Source of the DNA: Aeropyrum sp. | GTDB lineage: Archaea > Thermoproteota > Thermoprotei_A > Sulfolobales > Acidilobaceae | Length of the DNA stretch: 64,000 nt | Reading direction: 5' to 3' | NCBI GenBank assembly: GCA_015523465.1 | Contig: WAKF01000077.1 | Span: 1-64,000 of the forward strand | In this document: positions 49,019-58,967 of the stretch, piece after piece | How the letters are laid out: each line of letters begins with the position of its first letter | Position numbering within the stretch: position 1 is the first letter of the stretch | The notes under the pieces: model-generated | The model's input: the letters and a program-made list of their open reading frames with translations, nothing else | Database searches by the model: none | Told to the model about the DNA's origin: nothing | Made by a program: the position numbers and the translations under genes

Positions 49019-50472
49019 CTTCCCCTGGTGAACGTGATGGCTACAACCTTCACCTCGGTCATCTCCAGCATTGAATCCCTGACTCCCTCCCTCCCGATAC
49101 CGCTCTTCTTAACTCCGCCGAACGGGAGAGAGTCCCACCTTAGCCTTGTAGAGTCGTTGATAATCACGCCTCCAGCCCTAATCTCCCGGGCTAGCTGGAG
49201 CGCTCTCTCCAGGTCCCTAGTGAATATGGCTGCCTGGAGCCCGTACTCAGTGGAGTTAGCCAGCTTTACAGCCTCCTCGTCGCTTGAGACTACAGCTATG
49301 GGGGCTATAGGGCCGAAGACCTCCCTCCTCATAACCTCCATCTCAGGCCCAGCATCTTCCACGACGGTTATCGGGTAGAAGCTCCCCGGAAGCCCAGGCT
49401 TCTCAACGAGCACCCTAACCCTGCCACCCTTCCCCCGGGCATCCTCAACGAACTCGTCAAGCCTCCTCACTGCGTCACCGCTGATCACGGGCCCCACATC
49501 AGTATCCTCGCTTAGGGGGTCGCCTAGCCTCAGCTTGGAGGCTAGCTCCTCGAACAGCCTGACAAACTTATCTGCCACCTTCTCGTGGACTATTATCCTC
49601 TTAGCAGCGTTGCAGTTTTGACCGGCGTACTCGTAGCGGGCCCTTACAGCTATTCTGGCAGCCCTCTCCACGTCTGCATCGTCTAGCACTATCATGGGGT
49701 CTGAGCCCCCCAGCTCCATTATAACCCTCTTCCCCCGGGCTACCGCTGTAGAAGCTATCTTCAAGCCCACCTCGGTGGAGCCCGTGAAGGTTATGAGCCC
49801 TATATCCTCGTTCTCCACAAGCTCACTCCCGATCTCCCCACTAAACCCCGTGACGACTCTGACAGCGTTCTCAGGCAAACCAGCCTCTATGAGAGCCTCC
49901 CTAAGCTTGAGAGCGCTTAGTGGCGTTGCAGCGCTCGGCTTGACCACTACGCTGTTACCAGCAGCTATAGCCGGGGCCACCTTATGGGCCATACTGTTAA
50001 CGGGGAAGTTGAAGGGGAGTATAGCTGCCACCACGCCGATAGGCTCTCTAACAGTCATTACAAGCCTGTTCTCGTTCCCCGGAGGGTACTCGTAGGCGTC
50101 GACCCTGTGAACTCTACCCTCAAGCACTATTGGAGCCTCCTCGGCCGCCTGCCTAAAGACCCTGGAGGCTCGTAGGACCTCCACCCTAGCATCCCTAATA
50201 GGCTTCCCAGCCTCGAGGGCGAGGAGTCTCGCGAACTCCTCCCTCCTCTCGTCAAGTATCTCGGAGACCCTCCTAAGCACCGCAGCCCTCTTATACAGGG
50301 GCATCTTGGAGACTTCCTCAAACCCCTCGACAGCCCTAGAGATCTCCTCCCTCACCTCACCCACAGTCATGGCGGGAACCTTGCCTACGAGCTCGCCCGT
50401 AGCGGGGCTCCTAACCTCTATTACCCTCTCCAAACCGGCGCACCCCAAGATAGGACCTAACCCAGCCCGCAC
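49015..50472 (-). CDS. NAD(P)-dependent aldehyde dehydrogenase (possibly GAPN type)
   Basis: AAILPFNFPVNSMAHKVAPAIAAGNSVVVKPS, FTGSTEVGLKI, YAGQNCNAAKRI. Confidence 0.93.
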   Translation of the reverse strand: MRAGLGPILGCAGLERVIEVRSPATGELVGKVPAMTVGEVREEISRAVEGFEEVSKMPLYKRAAVLRRVSEILDERREEFARLLALEAGKPIRDARVEVLRASRVFRQAAEEAPIVLEGRVHRVDAYEYPPGNENRLVMTVREPIGVVAAILPFNFPVNSMAHKVAPAIAAGNSVVVKPSAATPLSALKLREALIEAGLPENAVRVVTGFSGEIGSELVENEDIGLITFTGSTEVGLKIASTAVARGKRVIMELGGSDPMIVLDDADVERAARIAVRARYEYAGQNCNAAKRIIVHEKVADKFVRLFEELASKLRLGDPLSEDTDVGPVISGDAVRRLDEFVEDARGKGGRVRVLVEKPGLPGSFYPITVVEDAGPEMEVMRREVFGPIAPIAVVSSDEEAVKLANSTEYGLQAAIFTRDLERALQLAREIRAGGVIINDSTRLRWDSLPFGGVKKSGIGREGVRDSMLEMTEVKVVAITFTRGS

Positions 50473-50527
50473 TACCCACTAGATCTAGCTATCCTAGCCT
50501 GCTTTAACACTAGATCAAGGCCCACGT

Positions 50528-50983
50528 TCACTCGGACACGTCAGCCACTATAGACTCAACAGTCTCTAGCAGCTCGCCTGGCTTGAACTCGAGCAGCGTC
50601 ATCTCGTCGCCGCCCCCTCCATAAGCTACACTCATAGAAGCTACACGGCTATCAACGATCACCCTAACACCCTCGGGGAGAGCGACTGGAGGCACTCCTC
50701 CAGCCGGGTAGCCTGTGAGCCCCACCACCTCTCCCCTCCTAGCGAGCCTACACTCCCCCGCAATCCTGGCAACCTTGTCGAGGCTGAGCCTCCGGTCTCC
50801 AGGGATTATGGCAGCGTACACTCCACCCTCACACACTAGGACGAGAGTCTTAACGATAAGTGACGCATCCACGTCTAGCTGGCTCGCAGCTTCAGCTACA
50901 GTCCTAGTAGGCCCCGGCATAGTTATGAGCCTCCACCCCAACCCCTTCTCCCTAATCCACGCCTCAACCCTCTCCCTACCCAA
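50528..50983 (-). CDS. YbaK/ProX-type aminoacyl-tRNA deacylase domain protein
   Basis: TVAEAASQLDVDASLIVKTLVLVCEGGVYAAIIPGDRRLSLDKVA...GYPAGGVPPVAL. Confidence 0.9.
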   Translation of the reverse strand: MGRERVEAWIREKGLGWRLITMPGPTRTVAEAASQLDVDASLIVKTLVLVCEGGVYAAIIPGDRRLSLDKVARIAGECRLARRGEVVGLTGYPAGGVPPVALPEGVRVIVDSRVASMSVAYGGGGDEMTLLEFKPGELLETVESIVADVSE

Positions 50984-51087
50984 CGCTTATGCACCAGTCC
51001 CACCCCATTGTAGCGTCATACAAAATATAATGCTAGATGCTAGCGTAGGTCCTACCATGCCCGCCTGAGCACACGTGTATTGCCGGG

Positions 51088-51897
51088 TTATAGTAGGCGT
51101 ATAGTGCTCGTGTCAGCCTTGACCCTCACCTTAACCCTAACCCTGGGCTCGCCCTCAGCCCTCCTCTCTACCAGCAGCCTAGTACGCCTCAGGTTCTCCT
51201 CCTCCACCTCATAAACCTTGTCGCCCTCAAACTCCGCCCTGAAGCTGGAGGCGTCGGCCTCCAGGTCCACCCAGTACTCGCCCTCCTCTACAGGCGTAAC
51301 ATAGACTTTAGCAGATGATACGTCAAGGCTTGCATATACTCCGCCACCCGGTAGCAGAGGGGCTTCCACCTTAATGCCGCTAGCGTCGGATTTAATGCTA
51401 AGGTACTCGAGGGGCCTAGCCCTCGCCTCCACCCTAACGTTACTTGCATCCGCAACTATCCCTACAGCCTTCATTGGAGCCTCAACCTCGATGTCGGCTG
51501 CCTCGGCAATGAGCCTAGCCAGCCTCTTACCCTCATACTCCTCCAACATTAGCTTGACCTCACCCGTCTCTACCTTAAACCCTGAAATCTTAACCCTCCC
51601 CGGAGGGCTCTCCCTAACCCTAACATTGCTAGCCCCAGCCTCGACTAGGAGTACTACAGGCTCCTCCACTTCTACCTGGGACTCCACCTTAACCCTACCC
51701 CTCTTCCAGAAGCCCGTAGTAGCCTTCACAGCCTCTGATATCCCCTCCCAGACAGCCGATGTGACCTCAGCCACCACATCGCCTATGACGCTAGTTATCT
51801 CGTCGTAACGCTCTCCCAGCCAGTAGATCCTAACGTCAAACCCCCTACGACGCCTACCCCTCAACCCCCACCACCTCCCTTGAATACACGCCTCCAA
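51088..51897 (-). CDS. Beta-solenoid 'toastrack'/DUF4097-like protein
   Basis: Repeating strands: AGASNVRVRESPPGRVKI, ADASNVRVEARARPLEYLSIKSDASGIKVEAPL, LDVSSAKVYV, ADTSTIRLL. Confidence 0.7.
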   Translation of the reverse strand: MEACIQGRWWGLRGRRRRGFDVRIYWLGERYDEITSVIGDVVAEVTSAVWEGISEAVKATTGFWKRGRVKVESQVEVEEPVVLLVEAGASNVRVRESPPGRVKISGFKVETGEVKLMLEEYEGKRLARLIAEAADIEVEAPMKAVGIVADASNVRVEARARPLEYLSIKSDASGIKVEAPLLPGGGVYASLDVSSAKVYVTPVEEGEYWVDLEADASSFRAEFEGDKVYEVEEENLRRTRLLVERRAEGEPRVRVKVRVKADTSTIRLL

Positions 51898-52169
51898 GAC
51901 CTTCTGGAGGCTAGGCGGCCCGCTCCTAGAGGGCTTGGAAGCCCTAGCTTAGAGAGGGCTCCGTCATACTCTCTGATAAGATCCTCCGCGAGGCCTTGGG
52001 GGAGACTCCTAACCTTGACCCGGAACCTAAGCCTGCTCGATATCCTCCACGACTTCAAGGCGAAGTATAGTCTTAAGTATAGTGCTATGAACCTCGCCGC
52101 CAAGGCTAACACCCTACACCCCAGAGCCAGGGCCCCTAGAATCTCTGCCGCCCTCCTCATCGCCCGCAA
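51861..52169 (-). CDS. Small basic protein with hydrophobic N-terminus
   Basis: 102 aa; fills the gap between wHTH and toastrack genes in the same direction. Confidence 0.5.
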   Translation of the reverse strand: MRAMRRAAEILGALALGCRVLALAARFIALYLRLYFALKSWRISSRLRFRVKVRSLPQGLAEDLIREYDGALSKLGLPSPLGAGRLASRRSWRRVFKGGGGG

Positions 52170-52575
52170 GCCTTATCACCATCCTCCTACCCCTCCTCTC
52201 AACTTCAACAACGCCGAGCTCCTCAAGCCTTCTAACCCTCTCCCTTATAACACTCCTAGAAGCAGTCCCCCTCAACCTCCTAACCTCCCTTTCCAACCCC
52301 CTAAGCGTCATGGGCCCGTTAACAGCTAGAGCCTCTACTATAGCCCTCGCTATCCCATCGTCGGCAACCTCGCCCTCAACACTAGATAGGACCTTTGCTA
52401 TCCTCTTAGCGGCCGCAACAGCTTCCTGAGCTGGGATGGCAAATGCAGTTGCAACCTCCATAGCTAGCCTAGCCTCGTCACCCGCCATACCAACGATCCT
52501 CTCAAGCCGTTCAAGCTTCTCCAATACCCTCGAGAGCATTCTCTCTAGCCTCTCAAGTCTATCTTCAAGGCTCAC
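52114..52575 (-). CDS. Coiled-coil plus winged-helix putative regulator
   Basis: N-terminal heptad helix LEDRLERLERMLSRVLEKLERLERIV; C-terminal GPMTLRGLEREVRRLRGTASRSVIRERVRRLEELGVVEVERRGRRMVIRL. Confidence 0.75.
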   Translation of the reverse strand: MSLEDRLERLERMLSRVLEKLERLERIVGMAGDEARLAMEVATAFAIPAQEAVAAAKRIAKVLSSVEGEVADDGIARAIVEALAVNGPMTLRGLEREVRRLRGTASRSVIRERVRRLEELGVVEVERRGRRMVIRLAGDEEGGRDSRGPGSGV

Positions 52576-52602
52576 ATTATAGGCGCCCCCTAGGGCTTAA
52601 TC

Positions 52603-53007
52603 CTACTTCTCCTCCTTCTTCCCAGCCTCCTTGAATATGGTGGTGATCAGGTTTGCTGGGTTGAACGATTGAACCCTAGCCTTAAAGTACTCCCTTGTCA
52701 TCTCAGAAGCCATCTCCTCCGGCATTCCACTCTCCTTCAGCTTCCTGTAGAAGGCGGCTACCTCCTCGCCCAGCTTCGAACCATCCATAGCCGAGAGCAT
52801 GGTCTTCATGATCCTGTCTATAGGCTCAGTCAGATCCTTAAGGAACTTCGACACCACATCCAAGACCTCCTTCAACTCCTCAACCTCGCTCCTAGACCTC
52901 CTATCCTTTTCCTCGCCAACCTCGACCTCAACCTCTCTAGCCTCCCCCGAGGAGCGGGTAAACCTTTCCACGAGCCTCCTAGCCTCCTCCCTCCTCTCTC
53001 CACTCAA
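52603..53007 (-). CDS. Conserved-looking small helical protein, unknown
   Basis: 134 aa, first gene of the same operon; acidic/helical. Confidence 0.65.
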   Translation of the reverse strand: MSGERREEARRLVERFTRSSGEAREVEVEVGEEKDRRSRSEVEELKEVLDVVSKFLKDLTEPIDRIMKTMLSAMDGSKLGEEVAAFYRKLKESGMPEEMASEMTREYFKARVQSFNPANLITTIFKEAGKKEEK

Positions 53008-53090
53008 CGCATATCAGCCTCCACTACACTAGCTATTAGTGGTTCAAAGTATTCACGCTTAACACTTGAGGGTGGGCCACTGCAGGTCGC

Positions 53091-55904
53091 ATGGGCGTGG
53101 CGGAAAGCTTCTCTTTAAGCACCCCTCAGAGCATTATAGTGGGGGTGTGTGGGTTGGTCCAAGTAGACCCTTCAGAGTATAGGCTGGAGTTCTTCAGGGA
53201 GATGGGGTTTGAGAGGAGGGTTGGTAAGAAGTGTAGGGAGGCCTATTGGACGCTAAACCCCGAGTTCACTGAGCCCCAGGACGCTCCGTGCGTCGAATAC
53301 TGGTTTAAGGACATACCATCAACAAGCCCTATGACCGTTGGGGAGGCTAGGGAGGCGTTTCTCAGGTTCTTCGAGGAGAGGGGTCACGCTAGGGTTGAGC
53401 CCCGGCCTGTAGTGGCTAGGTGGAGGGAGGACCTCTACCTGACGATAGCCAGTATAGTAGTGTTCCAGCCACACGTGACTAGCGGCCTAGTACCTCCACC
53501 CGCGAACCCCCTGGTGATCAGCCAGCCTAGCATAAGGCTCGAGGACATTGATAACGTGGGTCTCACCATAGGAAGGCACCTAACCAGCTTCGAGATGGCG
53601 GCCCACCACGCATTCAACTACCCCGACAAGCAAGTCTACTGGAAGGAGGAGACTGTGAGGTACGCATTCGAATTCTTCACAAAGACCTTGGGGATACCTG
53701 AGGATATGATCGTGTTCAAGGAGTCCTGGTGGGAGGGCGGGGGTAACGCGGGCCCGAGCTTCGAGGTAGCTGTGGGCGGCTTAGAGCTAGCTACCCTAGT
53801 CTTCATGAAGTTCCGAGTAGTGAATGGAGGGTACGAGGAGATACCCCTAAAGATAGTGGATACGGGCTATGGGGTTGAGAGGCTAGCGTGGTTCACCCAG
53901 AAGACCCCCACAGCCTTCCACGCTGTCTACGGGGACCTCGTAGACAGGTTTAGGAGGAAGCTAGGTGTCCCCGAGCCTGACGAGGCCCTGCTATGGGCTG
54001 CCCATAAGGCTGCGGGCTCCCTAGACCCCGAGGACCCTGAGAGCGTTAGGTCCTACTACGCTAGGGTAGCCAGCGCGGCTGGCATGGCATTCGAGGAGGT
54101 TAAGTCTGCGCTTGAGAGGGAGGCCCGGCTCTACAGCATACTAGACCATACTAGGACCCTAGCCCTCATGCTCGCTGACGGCATAGTGCCCAGCAACTCC
54201 GGGGAGGGCTACCTGGCTAGGCTCGTAGCTAGGAGGACTATGAGGCAGATGGCTGCTCTCGGGGCTGAGGATGCAAGCCTCGTCGACCTCGTCGAGATGC
54301 AGGTTGAGGCTTGGAAGAGGGACTTCCCCAGGCTAGCGGCCAATAGGGACTACGTGCTAGACGCTACCCAGCTTGAGGAGGAGAGGTTCCGCGAAGCACT
54401 TAGGAGGGGGCTTCAGGTGGTAGCTAGGGAGCTTAGGAGGAAGGGAAGCCTAGGCCTCCAGGACCTGGTTAGATTCTACGACACCTATGGAGTGCCCCCG
54501 GAGATGGTTGCCGAGGCAGCTTCACAATTCAACGTCAAAGTCGAAGTGCCCCACAACTTCTACTCTATAGTAGCCTCCATGCACAGAGGGCCCGAGAGGA
54601 TTAGGGGCTATGGGTTCGAGAAGGTAGAGCTCCCAAGGGAGGTGGTGGAGTGGGCTTCAAGGTTCTCTGAGACCCGGAGGGTATTCCACGAGGACCCCTA
54701 CGCCAAAAGCCTCAAAGCTAGGCTCCTAGGCTCTATGGGAAGGTACCTGGTCTTCGACGCCACCATATTCTACCCTACAGGGGGAGGCCAAATACACGAT
54801 ACAGGCTACATAGTGGTGGGGGGTCGTAGGTATAGGATCGTTGATGTGCAAAAGGTTGGCGAGGTTATAGTGCACGTGGCTGACAGGGATGTAGCGGCTG
54901 AGCCTGGGGAGGAGGTTTACATGGAGCTAGACTGGGAGAGGAGGTACGCTATAATGAGGCATCACACAGCCACCCACGTACTAATAGCGGCTGCCAGGAA
55001 GGTCCTGGGGAGCCACGTGTGGCAGGCTGGTGCTGAAAAGACTGAGGAGAAAGGTAGGCTAGACATAACCCACCACAGGCCCCTTACGAAGGAGCAGGTT
55101 CGGAGGATTGAGGGGGAGGTTAACAGGGTTATCAGGGAGAGGAGGAGGGTTTGGGAGGAGATGGTTGAGAAGAACGTTGCCGAGGAGAAATACGGGTTCA
55201 CGATATACCAGGGCGGCGTGCCGATGGAGAGGAGGCTGAGGCTAGTATTCGTTGAGGGCTGGGACGTGGAGGCGTGCTTCGGGACTCATGTCAGGAACAC
55301 CGGTGAGATCGGCGGGTTTAAGATAATAAGCGCCCAGAGGATCCAGGATGGAGTTGTTAGGCTAGAGTACGTTGCGGGAGATAGGGTGGCTGAATACGCT
55401 GCAACCCTCGAGGAAAGGCTAGCCAGGGTGGGCGAAGCCTTAGGAGCACCCAGGGGCATGGAAGTTGAGAGGGCTGAGAGCATGAAGGAGATGGTAAAGA
55501 CAATGCAGGAAGCGTTAAAGAGCTATAGGGAGGCCTGGGTAAAAGCCCTGGCAGAGAAGGCGTTGAAAACCGAGCCGATGGCTGGCGCTAGGCTGCTAGT
55601 GGAAGAGTCTCCGGAAAAGGATAGGAGAGCCGTGCAAGACGTCCTAAGGACTCTCACAGAGAGGGTGGAGGACCTGGTTGCAGCTATCATTGTGAGAGCA
55701 GGCGACAGCACTATAGTTGAGATGGCTGCGGGAAGAAAAGCTGCAGGCAGAATTAATGTGCCGGAGCTTGCTAGGAGGCTTGCTGAGGCTCTGGGCGGTA
55801 GGGGCGGCGGGCGTGGCAGCTATGCCTCAGTTAGACTACCCGGTAGTCCTCCTAGGGAGAGGGTGGCTGAGGTCCTACAGGCAGCCCTCCAGGCTGGAAG
55901 CTGA
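53091..55904 (+). CDS. alaS: Alanyl-tRNA synthetase (archaeal type)
   Basis: MGFERRVGKKCREAYWTLNP, NPLVISQPSIRLEDIDNVG, RHHTATHVLIAAARKVLG, FGTHVRNTGEIGGFKI. True start probably near 53154. Confidence 0.97.
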   Translation: MGVAESFSLSTPQSIIVGVCGLVQVDPSEYRLEFFREMGFERRVGKKCREAYWTLNPEFTEPQDAPCVEYWFKDIPSTSPMTVGEAREAFLRFFEERGHARVEPRPVVARWREDLYLTIASIVVFQPHVTSGLVPPPANPLVISQPSIRLEDIDNVGLTIGRHLTSFEMAAHHAFNYPDKQVYWKEETVRYAFEFFTKTLGIPEDMIVFKESWWEGGGNAGPSFEVAVGGLELATLVFMKFRVVNGGYEEIPLKIVDTGYGVERLAWFTQKTPTAFHAVYGDLVDRFRRKLGVPEPDEALLWAAHKAAGSLDPEDPESVRSYYARVASAAGMAFEEVKSALEREARLYSILDHTRTLALMLADGIVPSNSGEGYLARLVARRTMRQMAALGAEDASLVDLVEMQVEAWKRDFPRLAANRDYVLDATQLEEERFREALRRGLQVVARELRRKGSLGLQDLVRFYDTYGVPPEMVAEAASQFNVKVEVPHNFYSIVASMHRGPERIRGYGFEKVELPREVVEWASRFSETRRVFHEDPYAKSLKARLLGSMGRYLVFDATIFYPTGGGQIHDTGYIVVGGRRYRIVDVQKVGEVIVHVADRDVAAEPGEEVYMELDWERRYAIMRHHTATHVLIAAARKVLGSHVWQAGAEKTEEKGRLDITHHRPLTKEQVRRIEGEVNRVIRERRRVWEEMVEKNVAEEKYGFTIYQGGVPMERRLRLVFVEGWDVEACFGTHVRNTGEIGGFKIISAQRIQDGVVRLEYVAGDRVAEYAATLEERLARVGEALGAPRGMEVERAESMKEMVKTMQEALKSYREAWVKALAEKALKTEPMAGARLLVEESPEKDRRAVQDVLRTLTERVEDLVAAIIVRAGDSTIVEMAAGRKAAGRINVPELARRLAEALGGRGGGRGSYASVRLPGSPPRERVAEVLQAALQAGS

Positions 55905-56015
55905 AGGGAGGCAATTGCAGTTGATATAAGTTTAAGCCCATAACCAACCCTAGTTTCAAGCACCTGTGCTGGTGAATAGTGCTAACCCCTCATTTACGCT
56001 TTTGGGTGGAACGTC

Positions 56016-57215
56016 GTGGTCTTCCCCTTCTCCAGCATCACAGACTTTAGCATAAAGCTCGATGAGGAGCACGAACTCTTCAGGAAGGCTGTAAGAGAGT
56101 TCGTTGAGAGCAAGGTGATGCCCCGGTGGCAGGAAATAGAGCGGGAGAATAGGATACCCGAGGATATAATAGAGGCAATGAAGGAGCAGGGCTTCTTCGG
56201 CGTGGGGATACCAGAAGAGTATGGCGGGCAAGGCGGGGGGCAACTCACCACAGCCATACTGGTAGAGGAGGTCTCGAGGGCTGTGCCAGCCCTCGGGGTA
56301 ACCCTAGGCGTCAACCACCTCTTCGTAGTCCCCATACTCCTCTTCGGCAGTGAGGAGCAGAAGAAGAGGTACGTCACGCCTATAGCCCAGGGAGAGGCTA
56401 GGGGGGCCCACGCCAACACCGAGCCCACTGGGGGTAGCGATGTTGCTGGCATCCAGACTAGGGCTCGGAGGGTTAACGACCACTATGTGATCACCGGGAG
56501 GAAGGTATTCATAAGCGGGGCTGGGGATGCAGACTACCTCGTCGTATCCGCTAGGACCTCTCCTCCCAGGGAGGATAAGAGGTGGTGGGGTATCAGCGTC
56601 TTCATAGTAGAGAAGGGCTACCCAGGGCTCAAGATCGGGCAGCAGTTCAAGGTTATGGGGATGAGGGGGGAGCAGCCATACGAGGTTATACTAGACGAGG
56701 TTAAAGTGCCGGCTGAGAACCTAGTGGGGCCTGAGAACGAGGGATTCAAGGTTATAGTGACGACTTACGACCACACGAGGATAGGGATAGCAGCGCAGGC
56801 GGTAGGGATAGCGCAGGCGGCCTTCGAGAAGGCGCTAAACTATGCACTGCAGAGAGAGACCTTCGGGCAACTGCTTATACAGCACCAGATGATAATACAG
56901 AAGCTCGCGGACATGTACATGAGGCTCGAGGCGGCCCGGCTGCTGACGTACTGGGCCGCAAGCCTAGCTGATCAGGGTAAGAAGGAGTTCATAGTGGCTG
57001 CCAGCCTCGCTAAGGCTTTCGCAACAGAGGCTGCAGAGTGGATTGCAAGGCAAGCTATACAGATCCACGGAGGCTATGGGGTCGACGTGGAGACGGGGGT
57101 TGAAAGGTACCTGAGGGATGCCATCATAACCACGATCTACGAGGGGACCAATGAGATACAGAGGTTGACGATAGTAAGGCAGCTAGTTAGGCAAGCATTC
57201 GGCCTGAAGATATAA
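56016..57215 (+). CDS. Acyl-CoA dehydrogenase
   Basis: TEPTGGSDVAGIQTRARR, QAIQIHGGYGVDVETGVERYLRDAIITTIYEGTNEIQRLTIVRQL. Confidence 0.96.
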   Translation: MVFPFSSITDFSIKLDEEHELFRKAVREFVESKVMPRWQEIERENRIPEDIIEAMKEQGFFGVGIPEEYGGQGGGQLTTAILVEEVSRAVPALGVTLGVNHLFVVPILLFGSEEQKKRYVTPIAQGEARGAHANTEPTGGSDVAGIQTRARRVNDHYVITGRKVFISGAGDADYLVVSARTSPPREDKRWWGISVFIVEKGYPGLKIGQQFKVMGMRGEQPYEVILDEVKVPAENLVGPENEGFKVIVTTYDHTRIGIAAQAVGIAQAAFEKALNYALQRETFGQLLIQHQMIIQKLADMYMRLEAARLLTYWAASLADQGKKEFIVAASLAKAFATEAAEWIARQAIQIHGGYGVDVETGVERYLRDAIITTIYEGTNEIQRLTIVRQLVRQAFGLKI

Positions 57216-57239
57216 GGGTTTTAAATGCTGCTTACCCCT

Positions 57240-57950
57240 TCAACCCCCCGCTATAAGCTTGCCCAGGCCTAGAGGGTCCGATAGGACCTCGGCGTCCTCG
57301 CTGGGCCTCCATGAAGGCATGTTGGTGAGAGCGTAGGCCTCGCTGGGCGATAGGAGTAGAGGCTCCAGCCCCGGGGGTAGCTTTGGAGACTCCCTCTCAA
57401 TCCTCTCCAGGGGCTCCAGGTCCTCGTACTCGGCGTCAATGACTATGAGTGTAGAGGAGAGCCTTACTATAGTGGCCTCCCCGCCCCTCTCCCCCACATA
57501 TTTCCTCAACCTAGCAGCAGCAGCCCCAGCCATGTTATAGGCTTTGGGGGCGCCCTTCTCAATACAAGCCCCAGCCCCCTCTACTAGGGCTAGCGACGCC
57601 TCCAAGGCTCTCATAGCCTCGGCCTTGCTAGGCCCCCCGCTACCATAGTATAGGATGAGGTAGAGGTTAAGGTCGGAGACTAGCCTGTTAAGGTAGTCTA
57701 ACGTGTAGGCATGACCTTCCACGCCCTCAAGGCACCCTGGAGCGCTTATAGCCATCAAGCTCAGCGGCCACGACCCTGGAGCACTAATGCCGCCAGCTTC
57801 TAGGAGAGCCTCTAAAGCCTCCCTCGCGGCCTTCCACGACTTTATGATAGCCCACCGGAAGTTATCAAAGTACACGTCACTCCAAGCAGACTTCAAAGTG
57901 TCCCTCGCAACATTCATCCTAGCAGAGGCAAAGCCTCTACCAGACAACAC
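57240..57950 (-). CDS. Hypothetical protein with HEPN-like N-terminal helices
   Basis: 236 aa; NVARDTLKSAWSDVYFDNFRWAIIKSWKAAREALEALLEA. Confidence 0.55.
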   Translation of the reverse strand: MLSGRGFASARMNVARDTLKSAWSDVYFDNFRWAIIKSWKAAREALEALLEAGGISAPGSWPLSLMAISAPGCLEGVEGHAYTLDYLNRLVSDLNLYLILYYGSGGPSKAEAMRALEASLALVEGAGACIEKGAPKAYNMAGAAAARLRKYVGERGGEATIVRLSSTLIVIDAEYEDLEPLERIERESPKLPPGLEPLLLSPSEAYALTNMPSWRPSEDAEVLSDPLGLGKLIAGG

Positions 57951-57974
57951 CCCTCCACCCCCTCATAGTGGGTT

Positions 57975-58967
57975 ATGGACGGGCTACTACGTATAGTGTT
58001 TCAGGGTTCCACGCAACCCTCTCCCGAGAGGTGGCCTTATATGGGGAGGCTAGAGGTTAAGGTCCTAGACGGGACGCCACCACCGTTCACAAGAATGATA
58101 TCCCCCTACCTCCTAATCTGCGGCGACGAGGCCATCATGATCGACTCTGGCTCTAGGACCTCGGCCGAAGCGTTGGTGGAGCAAGTTAAGGGCGAAGGTG
58201 TCAGGCTGAAGGCTATAGTGCTCACTCATATACACCTAGATCATGGGGGAGGTGCTGGAAGCCTATACAGGCTCCTTGGCAGCGTGGAGAAGGTCCTAGT
58301 CCACCCCCGGGGGCTACGCCACCTAGTAGACCCTTCCAGGCTGTGGGAGGCCTCTAGGTCCTATCTAGGCCCCTACGCCGACTACTTCGGAAAGCCGGAA
58401 TCCCTGCCTGAAGGTGTCGTTGAAGCTCCAGATGATGGAGCTTCAATTGCCTTCTGCGGCGACAGGCTACGGATAATCTATACCCCCGGCCATGCGAGCC
58501 ATCACATGAGCATGCTGCTCGAAGGCGAGGGCATACTATTCACCGGCGACTCGGCGGGCGTCTCAGTAGTGGACGACTCTGTGAGGGTTGAAGTCCCCAC
58601 TAACCCTCCGCCCTTCAAGCCCCTCCTATACTATGAGAGCCTCCTCAAGATGATCAGGCTGGGGCGGGGTGTAGTGGAGAAGGTAGCCTTGGGCCACTAC
58701 GGCTTCAGAGACGATGGGCTAGGGTACCTTGAAAGGCACGCCAGGGACATTATAAGGTGGTTCAAGATGGCATACGAAGCAGTATCTCGGGGCGCCTCAG
58801 ACCCTGGGGCGCTAGCTGAGGTCCTGGCAAGGGAGTTGGAAGAGGCTTCACGAGGGTACAAGTCTAGCAACCCGATAGTTAGAGAGTTCTTCTACATGGG
58901 GGCGGTGAACGGCCTGCTAGACGCAGCCCTTAGAAAGGAGCCCCTACCTCAGGTGGCGTACACTTGA
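57975..58967 (+). CDS. Metallo-beta-lactamase fold hydrolase
   Basis: IVLTHIHLDHGGGAGSL, IIYTPGHASHHMSML, GILFTGDSAG. Confidence 0.92.
   Translation: MDGLLRIVFQGSTQPSPERWPYMGRLEVKVLDGTPPPFTRMISPYLLICGDEAIMIDSGSRTSAEALVEQVKGEGVRLKAIVLTHIHLDHGGGAGSLYRLLGSVEKVLVHPRGLRHLVDPSRLWEASRSYLGPYADYFGKPESLPEGVVEAPDDGASIAFCGDRLRIIYTPGHASHHMSMLLEGEGILFTGDSAGVSVVDDSVRVEVPTNPPPFKPLLYYESLLKMIRLGRGVVEKVALGHYGFRDDGLGYLERHARDIIRWFKMAYEAVSRGASDPGALAEVLARELEEASRGYKSSNPIVREFFYMGAVNGLLDAALRKEPLPQVAYT

Noticed and set aside
51880-52329. 149-aa plus-strand ORF opposite the wHTH/small basic protein genes
   Set aside because: Pro/Asn-rich shadow frame overlapping two minus-strand genes that form a coherent operon.
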